From the NCBI GenBank assembly GCA_001779315.1, contig MFJU01000025.1, positions 1 through 54,395 on the forward strand: DNA of 54,395 bases, given 5' to 3'. A program made the position numbers and the translations under genes. The DNA comes from Candidatus Gottesmanbacteria bacterium RIFCSPLOWO2_01_FULL_42_22 (lineage in GTDB: Bacteria; Patescibacteriota; Microgenomatia; 2-02-FULL-39-11). Shown piece after piece: positions 27,579 to 35,947 of the stretch. The notes beneath the pieces were generated by a model. The model was not told the DNA's origin, ran no database searches, and worked only from the letters and a program-made list of their open reading frames with translations. Position 1 is the first letter of the stretch. Each line of letters opens with the position of its first letter.

Positions 27579-29198
27579 ATGCTTTATTTAAGCCTGACAG
27601 ATAATTCGTTAGAGCTTCTGGAAACCAAAAAAGGACTGATTGGCGATGAAAAATTCGTTTCAGTTTCCCGCAAATTACTGAAGGAAAAAGTAGTAGAATT
27701 GGGCCTGATTACAGATAGCGAAGGGTTATTGTCGGCCTTCCGGGAAGCCCTGACAACAGCCTATCCAAAAGAAATAAAGGAAAAACAAATTTCTCTGGTT
27801 CTGCCGGGAGACCAGGTAGTCATCAAGAGATTTGCAGTCCCTTTGGAAGTTAAAGTCACTCCTGACTGGATTATTAAGGAAGCCGGAAAGTATTTACCCC
27901 AGGATATCAGCCATTATGAAAGCTATTTTAAAGAAATCAGCGGTAAAAACGGCAAAATCATCCTCTTTACCGCTTTGCCTTTATCTTTAATATTGTCATA
28001 CCATCATCTGTTTTCCAGGGACAAAATCAAAATAAATTTTCTGTCCGTTGCCCCATTTTCAGTTTATGCCTTTTTGAGGCAAAAGATTGCCGAAGGGGAA
28101 ACTTGTCTTTACGCTGATTTGGATAAGCATGAAAGATATTATTTACTCGATTATGAAGGACCGGTGACGGTTTTCCATAAAAAATCAACCGGTAAACTCA
28201 TTACCGATCTGAAATCCGCTCTTAAAAAATTGGATGACGAAAAACTTAAACCTTCCAGAATCTACCTGGCCGGTGAAAAATCGCTGGAGGCAAAAATTGA
28301 GGAATTGAGCGAAACCTTAAGTTTGCCTGTAGAAAAAATGAGCCAGCTAATTTCTGATAACCGGATGCAAATTCTGCCCGGGCAAACGATGGATAAAATT
28401 GATACAGGCGGTGTGCCCTTGTTTTATTTTGATAAAACATTTGGACTTATCAACCTGGCCAAGCTTTCAGATGTACCCAATTTCGCCTCAGATCTGAAGC
28501 TTATCGAGGAAAGATACCAAAAAACTGCCTCTGCCGTCATCCCTGCTGATGAAGTAAAAATACCTGTACAGCCAGCTCCGGAGACAAAACCGATGATGGA
28601 AACTGTCGAAGTAACTAGCAAAGAAGAAACAGTAGTTGCTGAGGAAAAAAGCGTCATAGAGAAGGAAACCGAGAAAATTAAGGAAGAACCTTTAATCAGC
28701 GAAAATATTGTTGAATACAAGAGATCCCAGCCGGGCATGTTTTTAAATAAATTTGTCTGGTTCGTCATCGCTTTGGCTCTAGGACTTTTGACAGTTGGAG
28801 GATTCCTGGTAGTAAGACAAAAAGGTTCAATCAGTCTGCCTTTCCTTGCCTCACCCACGGTAACTGCGACACCGACAGCCGTACCCACGGTAACGCCAAC
28901 ACCGACAATCGATGCTGCTCTTAAAAGAAAAGACCTGACAGTTTCCGTACTTAACGGTACCGATAAAAGTGGTTTTGCCAGGACAACCGCTGATAAACTG
29001 GAAAAAGACGGTTATACACTCGGAACAGTCGGTAATGCCGAAGAAGATAGTAAAGAGACTATTGTCAGAATTAAAGAGAGCAAGAAGAACTTCCTGCCGC
29101 TTCTCTTTTCCGATCTTAAAGAAGAATTCCCGACAGTCAAAACCGAAACTCTGCCCTCCGACGATAAAGCCGACGCCGTCCTCATCCTCGGCCAATAA
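27579..29198 (+). CDS. Membrane protein with PilM/GspL-like N-terminus and LytR_C-type C-terminus
   Basis: 539 residues. Residues 1-280 resemble the actin-like fold of PilM/GspL: SLVLPGDQVVIKRFAVP (about 67-83) and EAGKYLPQDISHYESYF (about 100-116) match the family's sheet and helix pattern, without a clear ATP site. A charged linker (about 325-385) leads to one helix (FVWFVIALALGLLTVGGFLV, about 389-408), a PT-rich spacer, then LTVSVLNGTDKSGFARTTAD (about 449-468), the LytR C-terminal domain. The cytosolic half may bind assembly partners and the outer domain cell-wall glycan. Last gene before the mraZ promoter region. Confidence 0.65.
   Translation: MLYLSLTDNSLELLETKKGLIGDEKFVSVSRKLLKEKVVELGLITDSEGLLSAFREALTTAYPKEIKEKQISLVLPGDQVVIKRFAVPLEVKVTPDWIIKEAGKYLPQDISHYESYFKEISGKNGKIILFTALPLSLILSYHHLFSRDKIKINFLSVAPFSVYAFLRQKIAEGETCLYADLDKHERYYLLDYEGPVTVFHKKSTGKLITDLKSALKKLDDEKLKPSRIYLAGEKSLEAKIEELSETLSLPVEKMSQLISDNRMQILPGQTMDKIDTGGVPLFYFDKTFGLINLAKLSDVPNFASDLKLIEERYQKTASAVIPADEVKIPVQPAPETKPMMETVEVTSKEETVVAEEKSVIEKETEKIKEEPLISENIVEYKRSQPGMFLNKFVWFVIALALGLLTVGGFLVVRQKGSISLPFLASPTVTATPTAVPTVTPTPTIDAALKRKDLTVSVLNGTDKSGFARTTADKLEKDGYTLGTVGNAEEDSKETIVRIKESKKNFLPLLFSDLKEEFPTVKTETLPSDDKADAVLILGQ
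28853..28912 (+). repeat. Two 30-bp imperfect tandem repeats coding for the PT-rich linker
   Basis: Both units start ACCCACGGTAAC (28853 and 28883); 24 of 30 positions agree by eye. They code for the Val/Thr/Pro spacer that separates the transmembrane helix from the LytR_C domain. Length changes of such spacers between strains would be expected. Confidence 0.6.
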
Positions 29199-29244
29199 TC
29201 CTTTAGTATTTTAGAGTTCTCCCGAATGTCATTTCTGATCCCTC

Positions 29245-29250
29245 TTGACA
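29245..29250 (+). promoter_or_regulatory. Candidate -35 element (TTGACA) for the mraZ operon
   Basis: A perfect TTGACA stands in the 125-base gap before mraZ, the largest gap until the end of ftsZ. At a 17-base distance lies CAATAT, a poor -10, and TATGGT follows at 20 bases, so the -10 is unclear. The site is 33 bases upstream of the MraZ repeats, so bound MraZ would block polymerase or its clearance. Confidence 0.4.
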
Positions 29251-29282
29251 AGTGTTTTTTTATGTAGCAATATGGTTTTGCT

Positions 29283-29317
29283 GGGTGAAAAGTGTAGAAA
29301 AATGGTGAAAAATGTAG
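29283..29317 (+). promoter_or_regulatory. MraZ operator: four direct repeats at 10-bp spacing
   Basis: Units GGGTG (29283), TGTAG (29293), TGGTG (29303) and TGTAG (29313) are each followed by five A-rich bases, an exact 10-bp period ending seven bases before the mraZ ATG. Known MraZ operators are TGGGN-type repeats with five-base spacers just upstream of mraZ, bound on one face by the ring-shaped MraZ. This is therefore very likely the autoregulatory site for the dcw cluster. The last unit also holds the only plausible ribosome-binding sequence (TAGGA), so binding may affect the start region directly. Confidence 0.75.
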
Positions 29318-29323
29318 GAAATT

Positions 29324-29722
29324 ATGTTTCTTGGTACTTTTGAGCCGAATCTGATGGATAAGGGCAGGCTGGCCCTGCCGAAAAAGATCCGGGAAGAACT
29401 GGGAAGTAAAAGACTGGTTTTGACGATCGGGTTTGAGAAATGCATTTTTGGCTTTACGGAAAAAACTTGGGAACAGGTAGCTGAACCGGAATTGCAAAGG
29501 CCTTTATTTTCCGATAAAGAGGGTCGAGATTTGAGAAGAAAAATGTTTTCCGACGCGTCACATGTGGAATTGGACGGTCAGGGCAGGTGCATCCTGCCGG
29601 AACGGATGGTGGAATTTGCCGGCATCAAAGAAAGGGTATTGGTCATGGGAGCCGGCGATCACTTTGAAATATGGAGTAAACAAGTCTGGGAGGAGTACCG
29701 GACAAATCTTGTCCGGGAATAA
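29324..29722 (+). CDS. mraZ: Transcriptional regulator MraZ
   Basis: 132 residues with two SpoVT-AbrB repeats: MFLGTFEPNLMDKGRLALPK (1-20) with KIREEL, and HVELDGQGRCILPERMVEFA (about 79-98). The DxKGR/LP and DxQGR/LP pairs are the DNA-contacting motifs. MraZ binds repeats upstream of its own gene and represses the dcw operon in model bacteria. The four-unit repeat array directly upstream supports the same here. rsmH starts 14 bases downstream. Confidence 0.95.
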   Translation: MFLGTFEPNLMDKGRLALPKKIREELGSKRLVLTIGFEKCIFGFTEKTWEQVAEPELQRPLFSDKEGRDLRRKMFSDASHVELDGQGRCILPERMVEFAGIKERVLVMGAGDHFEIWSKQVWEEYRTNLVRE

Positions 29723-29735
29723 AATCATACTGCCT

Positions 29736-30635
29736 ATGATTTTATCTAACTATCATCGGCCGGTACTCCTTCCGGACGTAATAGAACTTTTAAATATTAA
29801 AAAAGACAGGCAGTATGTTGATGCGACTTTAGGTGGAGGAGGTTACTCTTTAGCCATCGTAAATAGGGGAGGTAAGGTCTTAGGTCTCGATATTGATCCT
29901 GAAGCAATTGATTTTGCCAGACAAAAAGCCGGACAGGAAAAGATCGGGCAGGAAAAATGGCAGATTAGGCAGGAGAGTTTTGCCGATATCAGGCTAATCG
30001 CCGGTAAAAACGGCTTTTCCCAAGTCTGGGGGATTATTTTTGATTTGGGTGTTTCTTCGCATCAACTGGATTTTTCCGGCAGAGGTTTTTCTTTCCGAAA
30101 AGGTGAAGAAAAACTGGATATGAGGTTTTCAGGAAAGAATCCACTGACTGCCGAAGAAGTAATTAATCAGTACTCAAAAGAGAGGCTCTATGAAATTTTT
30201 ACAAAATATGCTGAAGAACTCAGTGCTGGGGCAATTACTGGCGCTGTTGTTCGCGCCCGTACCCTGAAAAAAAGGATCGGTTCGGTTGCCGATCTGAACA
30301 GAATTATTATTGAGGCGGTTCCGGGAGAGGCAAGAGAACAGCAGAAAGTCTTAGCCAGAATATACCAGGCATTGAGGATAGAAGTCAACAGCGAGCTGTC
30401 AACAATTGAAGAGGGGTTAAGGGAGGCCAGCGGTCTTTTGACAAAGGGAGGCAGAATTCTGGTATTAAGTTACCATTCATTGGAAGACAGGTTGGTAAAA
30501 GGATTTTTCAGGGAGAAAGCACGGTCGGGGGAATTGAAAATTCTGACAAAAAGTCCAGTAAGACCTGGATTTGAAGAGATAAGGCATAATCCGAGAGCGA
30601 GATCAGCTAAACTCAGGGCCGCGGAAAAAATATGA
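29736..30635 (+). CDS. rsmH: 16S rRNA (cytosine-1402-N4)-methyltransferase RsmH
   Basis: 299 residues from ATG 29736, which gives the normal start NYHRPVLLPDVIELL; an earlier in-frame ATG inside mraZ is not needed. VDATLGGGGYS (about 30-40) is the SAM loop, GIIFDLGVSSHQLD (about 99-112) and SYHSLEDRLVK (about 247-257) are family signatures, and NPRARSAKLRAAEK ends it. It N4-methylates C1402 in the decoding centre of 16S rRNA. Second gene of the dcw operon, overlapping ftsL by four bases (ATGA). Confidence 0.96.
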   Translation: MILSNYHRPVLLPDVIELLNIKKDRQYVDATLGGGGYSLAIVNRGGKVLGLDIDPEAIDFARQKAGQEKIGQEKWQIRQESFADIRLIAGKNGFSQVWGIIFDLGVSSHQLDFSGRGFSFRKGEEKLDMRFSGKNPLTAEEVINQYSKERLYEIFTKYAEELSAGAITGAVVRARTLKKRIGSVADLNRIIIEAVPGEAREQQKVLARIYQALRIEVNSELSTIEEGLREASGLLTKGGRILVLSYHSLEDRLVKGFFREKARSGELKILTKSPVRPGFEEIRHNPRARSAKLRAAEKI

Positions 30636-30931
30636 GTCATAAATCGGAAAAAATCATTAAAGTCGCCGCTTTAACAGTTTCCTTTTTGTCTGTGACCGCC
30701 CAGGTAGTTCTTTTTAATTACGATTCAACCTACGGCAGAAAATACCGCGAAATTACTGTAAAAGTCGACAGTCTGCAAACCGGAAATCTGATCTTAAGCC
30801 AGAAAATTGCCTCTTATTCGGCCATGGCCACTATTGCCCAAAAAGCCGAAATATTGGGTTTGAAACCTGTATCAGAGGTGGTATCATTAGCCCGCCCTCA
30901 GCCGGTGGCTGATATCGGTAAGACTCTTTGA
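30632..30931 (+). CDS. ftsL: FtsL-like cell division protein
   Basis: 99 residues: a short cytosolic start, one helix (about 10-30), then a heptad-like segment (REITVKVDSLQTGNLILSQK, about 39-58) predicted to form a coiled coil outside the membrane. Sequence alone is weak, but size, topology and its place between rsmH and ftsI match FtsL, which together with a DivIC/FtsB partner activates FtsW-FtsI. The stop is one base before the ftsI ATG. Confidence 0.75.
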   Translation: MSHKSEKIIKVAALTVSFLSVTAQVVLFNYDSTYGRKYREITVKVDSLQTGNLILSQKIASYSAMATIAQKAEILGLKPVSEVVSLARPQPVADIGKTL

Positions 30932-30932
30932 G

Positions 30933-32603
30933 ATGGAAAAAAGGTTATTCCTGGTTTTTTGCTTATTTCTGATTTTATTTCTGTCCATAACTCTCAGGCT
31001 TTTTTATTGGCAGGTAGCCTCTTTTGAATCCCTGAAGTTAATAGCTCTCCAACAGACAAATATTTCATCCGTGATAAAGGCAGGCAGAGGCAGTATATTT
31101 TCCGCTGATAATTCTCCTTTGGTTATCAACCAGCCCGCCTATCTGGTTTTTGCCGAACCCAAAAATATAAAAGATAAACAATCAACCATCGGAAAGCTGG
31201 CTGAAATTTTGTCTTTGGATGCGGCTTCTGTTTCCGCTAAATTCACCACGGATAAATTAAGCTGGATTCCTATTGCTGAAAAAGTCGAAGCGGAAACGGC
31301 GGAAAAACTTAACACGGCCAAGCTTGCCGGTATAGGTTTAGCCCAGGATGATAAAAGATTTTATCCGGAAGCTTCAATGGCAGCTCACCTTTTGGGTTTT
31401 GTCGGCAAGAACCAAAACGGTGAGGATCAGGGTTATTTCGGTTTGGAAGGCTATTATGATGATCAGCTCAAAGGCCGGAACGGTTATTTAAAAGAAGATA
31501 GGGATATTTCGGGAAACCCCATTATTGCCGGTGAACGCACGTTTGTTGAAGCTGAAAAAGGCCGGGACCTGATTTTGTCGCTGGACCGGACAGTTCAATA
31601 TATCATCGAAGATAAATTGAAAAAGGGATTGGAAAAATACGGGGCGATAGGTGGCAGTGTTATTGTCATGGATCCGTATAAAGGATCAATTCTCGGTATG
31701 GCATCAATGCCCGGTTACGATCCTAGCAAAAGGTTGGAATTTGACTTATCCCTCTATAAGAATCCGGCAATTTCATCTTCCTTCGAACCGGGATCGACTT
31801 TTAAAGTACTGGTCATGGCCGCGGCCGTCAATGAAAATAAAGTTGAGGCGGATACGGAATTTGATGAGAAAGGGCCTGTGGAAATCGGCAAATACCAGAT
31901 AAAGACCTGGAATCAGGAATATCACGGCAGGATAAAAGTACCGGAAATAATCCAATACTCCTCAAATGTGGGTATGGTGTTTATCGGAGAAAAACTAGGC
32001 AGCGAAAACTTGCTTAAATATATCAGGGATTTGGGTTTCGGGCAGTTGACCGATATAGATCTTCAGGATGAAGGGACACCGAGCTTAAGACCAATTGATA
32101 AATGGTATGCTATTGATTTTGCCACGACCTCTTTCGGCCAGGGCATTGCGGCTACTCCTTTGCAGATGATTAGAGCGGTGGCTGCTATTGCCAACGGAGG
32201 CGAGCTGGTCAAGCCGTCAGTAGTTTCTAAAATCAGGGATAATAACGGTAAAATAATCTCTCTGGATCATAAAATTGAAAGAAGGATTTATAATACCGAG
32301 TCAGCTTCTCTGGTTAAGGAAATGATGGTTCAGGCAGTTGAAAAAGGTGAAACAAAATTCCTTAAACCCATCGGCATCCGGGTAGCCGGCAAAACCGGCA
32401 CCGCCCAGATCCCCATAGCCGGGCATTACGATACAGAAAAAACTATTGCTTCATTTGTCGGTTTCCTGCCGGCTGACAAACCCAAATTCATCATGCTGGT
32501 GACTCTTCGCGAACCTACCTCCTCCCCCTGGGGCTCGGAAACCGCCGCCCCCCTCTTTTTCACCATCGCCCGCGACCTGATTGCCTACTTCAAAATCCAG
32601 TAA
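30933..32603 (+). CDS. ftsI: Class B penicillin-binding protein (FtsI, septal transpeptidase)
   Basis: 556 residues. One N-terminal helix (about 4-24), a PBP dimerisation domain (about 50-200), then the transpeptidase domain with all three motifs: S288-T-F-K291 in EPGSTFKV, S343-S-N345 in YSSNVGM, and K487-T-G489 in AGKTGTAQ. No PASTA domains. It cross-links septal peptidoglycan with FtsW. The last 80 bases of coding sequence are C-rich compared with the surroundings. The operon continues after a 63-base gap holding a promoter-like sequence. Confidence 0.94.
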   Translation: MEKRLFLVFCLFLILFLSITLRLFYWQVASFESLKLIALQQTNISSVIKAGRGSIFSADNSPLVINQPAYLVFAEPKNIKDKQSTIGKLAEILSLDAASVSAKFTTDKLSWIPIAEKVEAETAEKLNTAKLAGIGLAQDDKRFYPEASMAAHLLGFVGKNQNGEDQGYFGLEGYYDDQLKGRNGYLKEDRDISGNPIIAGERTFVEAEKGRDLILSLDRTVQYIIEDKLKKGLEKYGAIGGSVIVMDPYKGSILGMASMPGYDPSKRLEFDLSLYKNPAISSSFEPGSTFKVLVMAAAVNENKVEADTEFDEKGPVEIGKYQIKTWNQEYHGRIKVPEIIQYSSNVGMVFIGEKLGSENLLKYIRDLGFGQLTDIDLQDEGTPSLRPIDKWYAIDFATTSFGQGIAATPLQMIRAVAAIANGGELVKPSVVSKIRDNNGKIISLDHKIERRIYNTESASLVKEMMVQAVEKGETKFLKPIGIRVAGKTGTAQIPIAGHYDTEKTIASFVGFLPADKPKFIMLVTLREPTSSPWGSETAAPLFFTIARDLIAYFKIQ

Positions 32604-32645
32604 ATAGACTGTTTTTACTTTAGTTAGCTATAGAACAGGGGTTTT

Positions 32646-32654
32646 TGCTATAAT
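32646..32654 (+). promoter_or_regulatory. Extended -10 promoter (TGCTATAAT) for murE onward
   Basis: In the 63-base gap between ftsI and murE: TGC directly followed by TATAAT (32649-32654), the TGnTATAAT extended -10 that can work without a good -35. The murE ATG is 12 bases further, leaving a leader of only about five bases and no Shine-Dalgarno sequence. It implies a second transcript start inside the dcw cluster. Confidence 0.6.
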
Positions 32655-32666
32655 TAGAAGCCTAAG

Positions 32667-33887
32667 ATGGTGCGCCGGATAAAAAATATAGGCCATTGGC
32701 TGTTAGCGGTTTTTGCCACACTCATCTATGGCTTTCCGGCCGGAAAATTAACGGTCATCGGTATCACCGGCACTGACGGTAAAACTTCCACGACATATCT
32801 TCTTTATCACCTTTTAAAGAAAGCTAAATTGCCGGTTTCCATGATCTCAACCGTCAAGGCGGTCATCGGCAGCCAAATTTATGACACCGGTTTTCATGTC
32901 ACCACACCTTCAGCGTTTTTCTTGCAGAAACTTCTTAAGAAAGCCAAGTCTGAAGGCAGCCGTTTTCTGGTATTGGAGACAACTTCCCATGCATTGGATC
33001 AATTCCGGACACTCGGTACTTCAATTGATATTGCCGTCATCACAAACATTTCTCATGAACATCTGGATTATCACGGCAATTTGGAAAAATATCTTGAGGC
33101 CAAAGCCAAAATATTGAAAGGTGTCAAAACTGCCATTCTCAACAGGGATGATGCCAGTTTCAATACTCTGAAAAAAAAAGTCAAAGGAAAAACAATCACA
33201 TTTTCTTTAGACAAAACAGCTGATTATACCCCAAGATCAGTAGATCTTCCGGAATCTGAACCCGCATTCCAGAAAGCGAATATGCTGGCAGCGGTGGCTG
33301 CAGCCAGGGAAGCCGGAGTAGATTTGAAGACAGCAGAAAAAGCCCTCAGGACATTTAGCGGTGTTCCGGGCAGGATGGAAAGAGTCAAAAACGGACACGG
33401 CATAAACGTTATCATTGATTTTGCCCATAAGATTAACGCTTTAAAGGAAGCCCTGGCTTTTGCCAGGACCCAAACCAGAAATAAACTGATTGTTGTTTTC
33501 GGCACAGCGGGTTTGAGAGACAGATTGAAAAGGCCCATTATGGGAGAACTCGCGGCCAAAGCAGCTGATTTTGCGGTCCTGACGGCCGAAGATCCCAGGA
33601 CAGAGGATGTCAGGAATATTATTGCCCAAATCGCCAAAGGCTGCCTGAATGCCGGTATGCAGGAAAAGAATAAAAATTTCGGTGGTAATAACCTCCAGAG
33701 GAAAAATAAATATTTTTTCCGCATACCTGACAGGCAGGAAGCCATTAATTTTGCTATCCGCAAATTGGCTAAGAAGGGAGATACAGTTATAGTCTGCGGC
33801 AAAGGCCATGAAAAATCCATGTGTTACGGTAAAATCGAATATCCCTGGGATGAAAAACAGGCTGTTTTGAAAGCTCTCGATTTTTAA
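32667..33887 (+). CDS. murE: UDP-MurNAc-tripeptide synthetase-type Mur ligase (MurE), lacking the N-terminal domain
   Basis: 406 residues. GITGTDGKTSTT (about 33-44, Lys39 in the P-loop), LETTSHALDQFR (about 106-117) and NISHEHLDYHGN (about 128-139) are MurE signatures; EAKAKIL holds the probable carbamylated lysine. The usual UDP-binding N-terminal domain of about 90 residues is replaced by a short hydrophobic stretch (WLLAVFATLIYGFPA). Where DAP-type enzymes have DNPR this one has EDPR, so the arginine for a meso-DAP-like third residue is kept; the true amino acid is uncertain. Acts between MurD and MurF. Confidence 0.88.
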   Translation: MVRRIKNIGHWLLAVFATLIYGFPAGKLTVIGITGTDGKTSTTYLLYHLLKKAKLPVSMISTVKAVIGSQIYDTGFHVTTPSAFFLQKLLKKAKSEGSRFLVLETTSHALDQFRTLGTSIDIAVITNISHEHLDYHGNLEKYLEAKAKILKGVKTAILNRDDASFNTLKKKVKGKTITFSLDKTADYTPRSVDLPESEPAFQKANMLAAVAAAREAGVDLKTAEKALRTFSGVPGRMERVKNGHGINVIIDFAHKINALKEALAFARTQTRNKLIVVFGTAGLRDRLKRPIMGELAAKAADFAVLTAEDPRTEDVRNIIAQIAKGCLNAGMQEKNKNFGGNNLQRKNKYFFRIPDRQEAINFAIRKLAKKGDTVIVCGKGHEKSMCYGKIEYPWDEKQAVLKALDF

Positions 33888-33890
33888 TTT

Positions 33891-34538
33891 ATGATCCAGG
33901 CTAAATCCTTATTGAAATTTAGAGGGATTAAACATTTTTTCCTGAACAGTGAAGAATCAGTTTCAGAAGAATTTGACGAGGTAATCAATTCTGCATTTAT
34001 CTCTGAACAGGTTCACGGTTCGCGGATACAAAAAACTGACAGCCGGACATTTTATAAAGACTGTGACGGCTTGCTGTGCGAAAATAAAAGTACACTTCTG
34101 GTAAAAACCGCTGATTGCCTGCCGGTTTTTTTTTATTCAGCGCATAAAAAAACTGTCGCCGCTGTTCATGCCGGATGGCGGGGATTATCAAAAGGCATAA
34201 TGACAGAAACTATAGAAATATTTCGCCAAATGGGAATTGAAGCAGCTTCTTTAATTGCAGTTATCGGTCCGCATATCGGATCGTGCTGTTATCAGGTCAG
34301 CGCCGATTTAGTTAATAAATTCGGAAAAATTATTGCGGATACGGACTTTTACCAAAAAAAAGACTCTGATTATTATCTGGATTTATCAGCCATAGCCCGA
34401 TATCAACTGCAAATGGCGGGAGTTAAAGCGGCTAACATTGAAGATATGCAGGTTTGCACTTGTCATAATCTTGAGTATGCTTCTTATCGAAGGACAAACA
34501 GCCGGGAACGAAATATTTCCCTGATCAGTCTTTTATGA
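33891..34538 (+). CDS. pgeF: Peptidoglycan editing factor PgeF (YfiH, laccase-domain family)
   Basis: 215 residues. FISEQVHGSRI (about 37-47), VKTADCLPVFF (about 72-82), VHAGWRGLSKGI (about 91-102) and IGPHIGSCCYQV (about 124-135) supply the conserved His/Cys zinc site of the family, and CTCHNLEYASYRR closes it. In E. coli the protein removes wrongly added L-Ser from the MurC product. Its position immediately before murC (four-base overlap) fits this quality-control role well. Confidence 0.88.
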   Translation: MIQAKSLLKFRGIKHFFLNSEESVSEEFDEVINSAFISEQVHGSRIQKTDSRTFYKDCDGLLCENKSTLLVKTADCLPVFFYSAHKKTVAAVHAGWRGLSKGIMTETIEIFRQMGIEAASLIAVIGPHIGSCCYQVSADLVNKFGKIIADTDFYQKKDSDYYLDLSAIARYQLQMAGVKAANIEDMQVCTCHNLEYASYRRTNSRERNISLISLL

Positions 34539-35947
34539 AAAAAAGAGCTTATCTTGTCGGTATCAAGGGTGTGGCGATGACAGCTTTGGCGGTTTACCTT
34601 AAAGAATCCGGATGGGAGGTGGCCGGTTCAGACGTAATGGAAGTTTTTTTTACCGACCAAATTCTCACTGCCAGGAGAATCCCGATTAAAACAGGTTTCC
34701 GCAGGGAAAATATCACAGCCAAATATGATTTGGTAGTTGTAACCGGCGCTCATGGAGGAATGACCAATATGGAAGCCATCAGGGCAAAAGAATTGGACAT
34801 ACCTGTTTTTATGCACGGGGAATACCTGGGGCTAATAATGGATAAATTACAGGGGATTTCAGTAGCCGGCTGTCATGGCAAAACCACTACTTCATCCATG
34901 ATAGCCTGTATGTTGGCTAATGCTAAACTGGATCCTTCATACGCTATCGGCACCGCTTATATTAACGGTTTGGGAGCAGCCGGACATTACGGCCGGGGAA
35001 AATATTTGGTGGCTGAGGCTGATGAATATGTGACTTGCCCCAAAACAGACACTACTCCCAGATTTTTATGGCAGAATCCAAAAGCAGCAGTCATTACCAA
35101 TATTGAATTCGACCATCCGGACGTTTACGGAAACCTTGATGACGTGGTTGAGGCATATTTGCAGTTTGTGGGGAATTTGAGGAAATCCGGTGGATTTTTG
35201 GTTGCCTGCCTGGATGATGCGGAAGTTTCCAACCTGCTTCCCCGCATAAAAGATATTAAAACAGTTAGCTACGGTTTTTCAAAAGAAGCCGATTATCAAA
35301 TTGCCAGTTTCAAGATCCATAAAGGCCTATCCAGAATGAATATTAAAGTTGAAGGTAAAACAGTGGGAAAATTTACGGTTTCTGTGCCCGGAAAACATAA
35401 CCTCTTAAACGCGGCAGCCTCGATAGCTGTGTGCCGCCAGTTTTGCCGCTTGTCATGGAAAGAAATCCGTAATGGTTTGAAGACATATACCGGCAACAAC
35501 CGCAGACTGGAAAAAATTTTCGAAAAAGATAGGTTAAGCCTTTATGATGATTATGCCCACCACCCCTCAGAAATTTCGGCAACCGTAAATTCCGTCAGGG
35601 AATGGTTTCCTAAAAAGCGGATTCTGGTTATCTTTCAGCCGCATACTTTTTCCCGGACAAAAAGACTGCTTAACCGATTTGCCAAAGCTTTAAGTTTGGC
35701 AGATTGGGTTATGGTAGCGCCAATATTCCCTTCTGCCCGCGAATCATTCGATCCGACTATAACTTCCGGCATTTTGACAGAGAGAATCCTTAAGGAAAAA
35801 GGCCAGGCGACTTCCGTTAAAAATAAGGATGAGGCCATAAAACTTTTGCAGAAGACTGTCAAAGCCGATGATTTGATTATTACCATGGGAGCCGGCAATT
35901 TGTATCAGTGGCATGAGAGTATCTGTCATTTGCTGGAGTCTATATGA
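34535..35947 (+). CDS. murC: UDP-N-acetylmuramate--L-alanine ligase MurC
   Basis: 470 residues, with the full three-domain layout unlike MurE and MurF here. N-terminal YLVGIKGVAMTALA (about 5-18) binds the UDP-sugar; VAGCHGKTTTSSM (about 109-121, Lys116) is the ATP loop; VAEADEY, NIEFDHPDVY and YDDYAHHPSEI (about 335-345) are MurC-specific. It adds the first stem-peptide residue. Four-base overlaps with pgeF upstream and murB downstream. Confidence 0.94.
   Translation: MKKRAYLVGIKGVAMTALAVYLKESGWEVAGSDVMEVFFTDQILTARRIPIKTGFRRENITAKYDLVVVTGAHGGMTNMEAIRAKELDIPVFMHGEYLGLIMDKLQGISVAGCHGKTTTSSMIACMLANAKLDPSYAIGTAYINGLGAAGHYGRGKYLVAEADEYVTCPKTDTTPRFLWQNPKAAVITNIEFDHPDVYGNLDDVVEAYLQFVGNLRKSGGFLVACLDDAEVSNLLPRIKDIKTVSYGFSKEADYQIASFKIHKGLSRMNIKVEGKTVGKFTVSVPGKHNLLNAAASIAVCRQFCRLSWKEIRNGLKTYTGNNRRLEKIFEKDRLSLYDDYAHHPSEISATVNSVREWFPKKRILVIFQPHTFSRTKRLLNRFAKALSLADWVMVAPIFPSARESFDPTITSGILTERILKEKGQATSVKNKDEAIKLLQKTVKADDLIITMGAGNLYQWHESICHLLESI

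Noticed and set aside
33224-33820. Long open frame antisense to murE (198 codons)
   Set aside because: Shadow of a conserved gene; composition is driven by reverse complements of its Lys/Ala codons.
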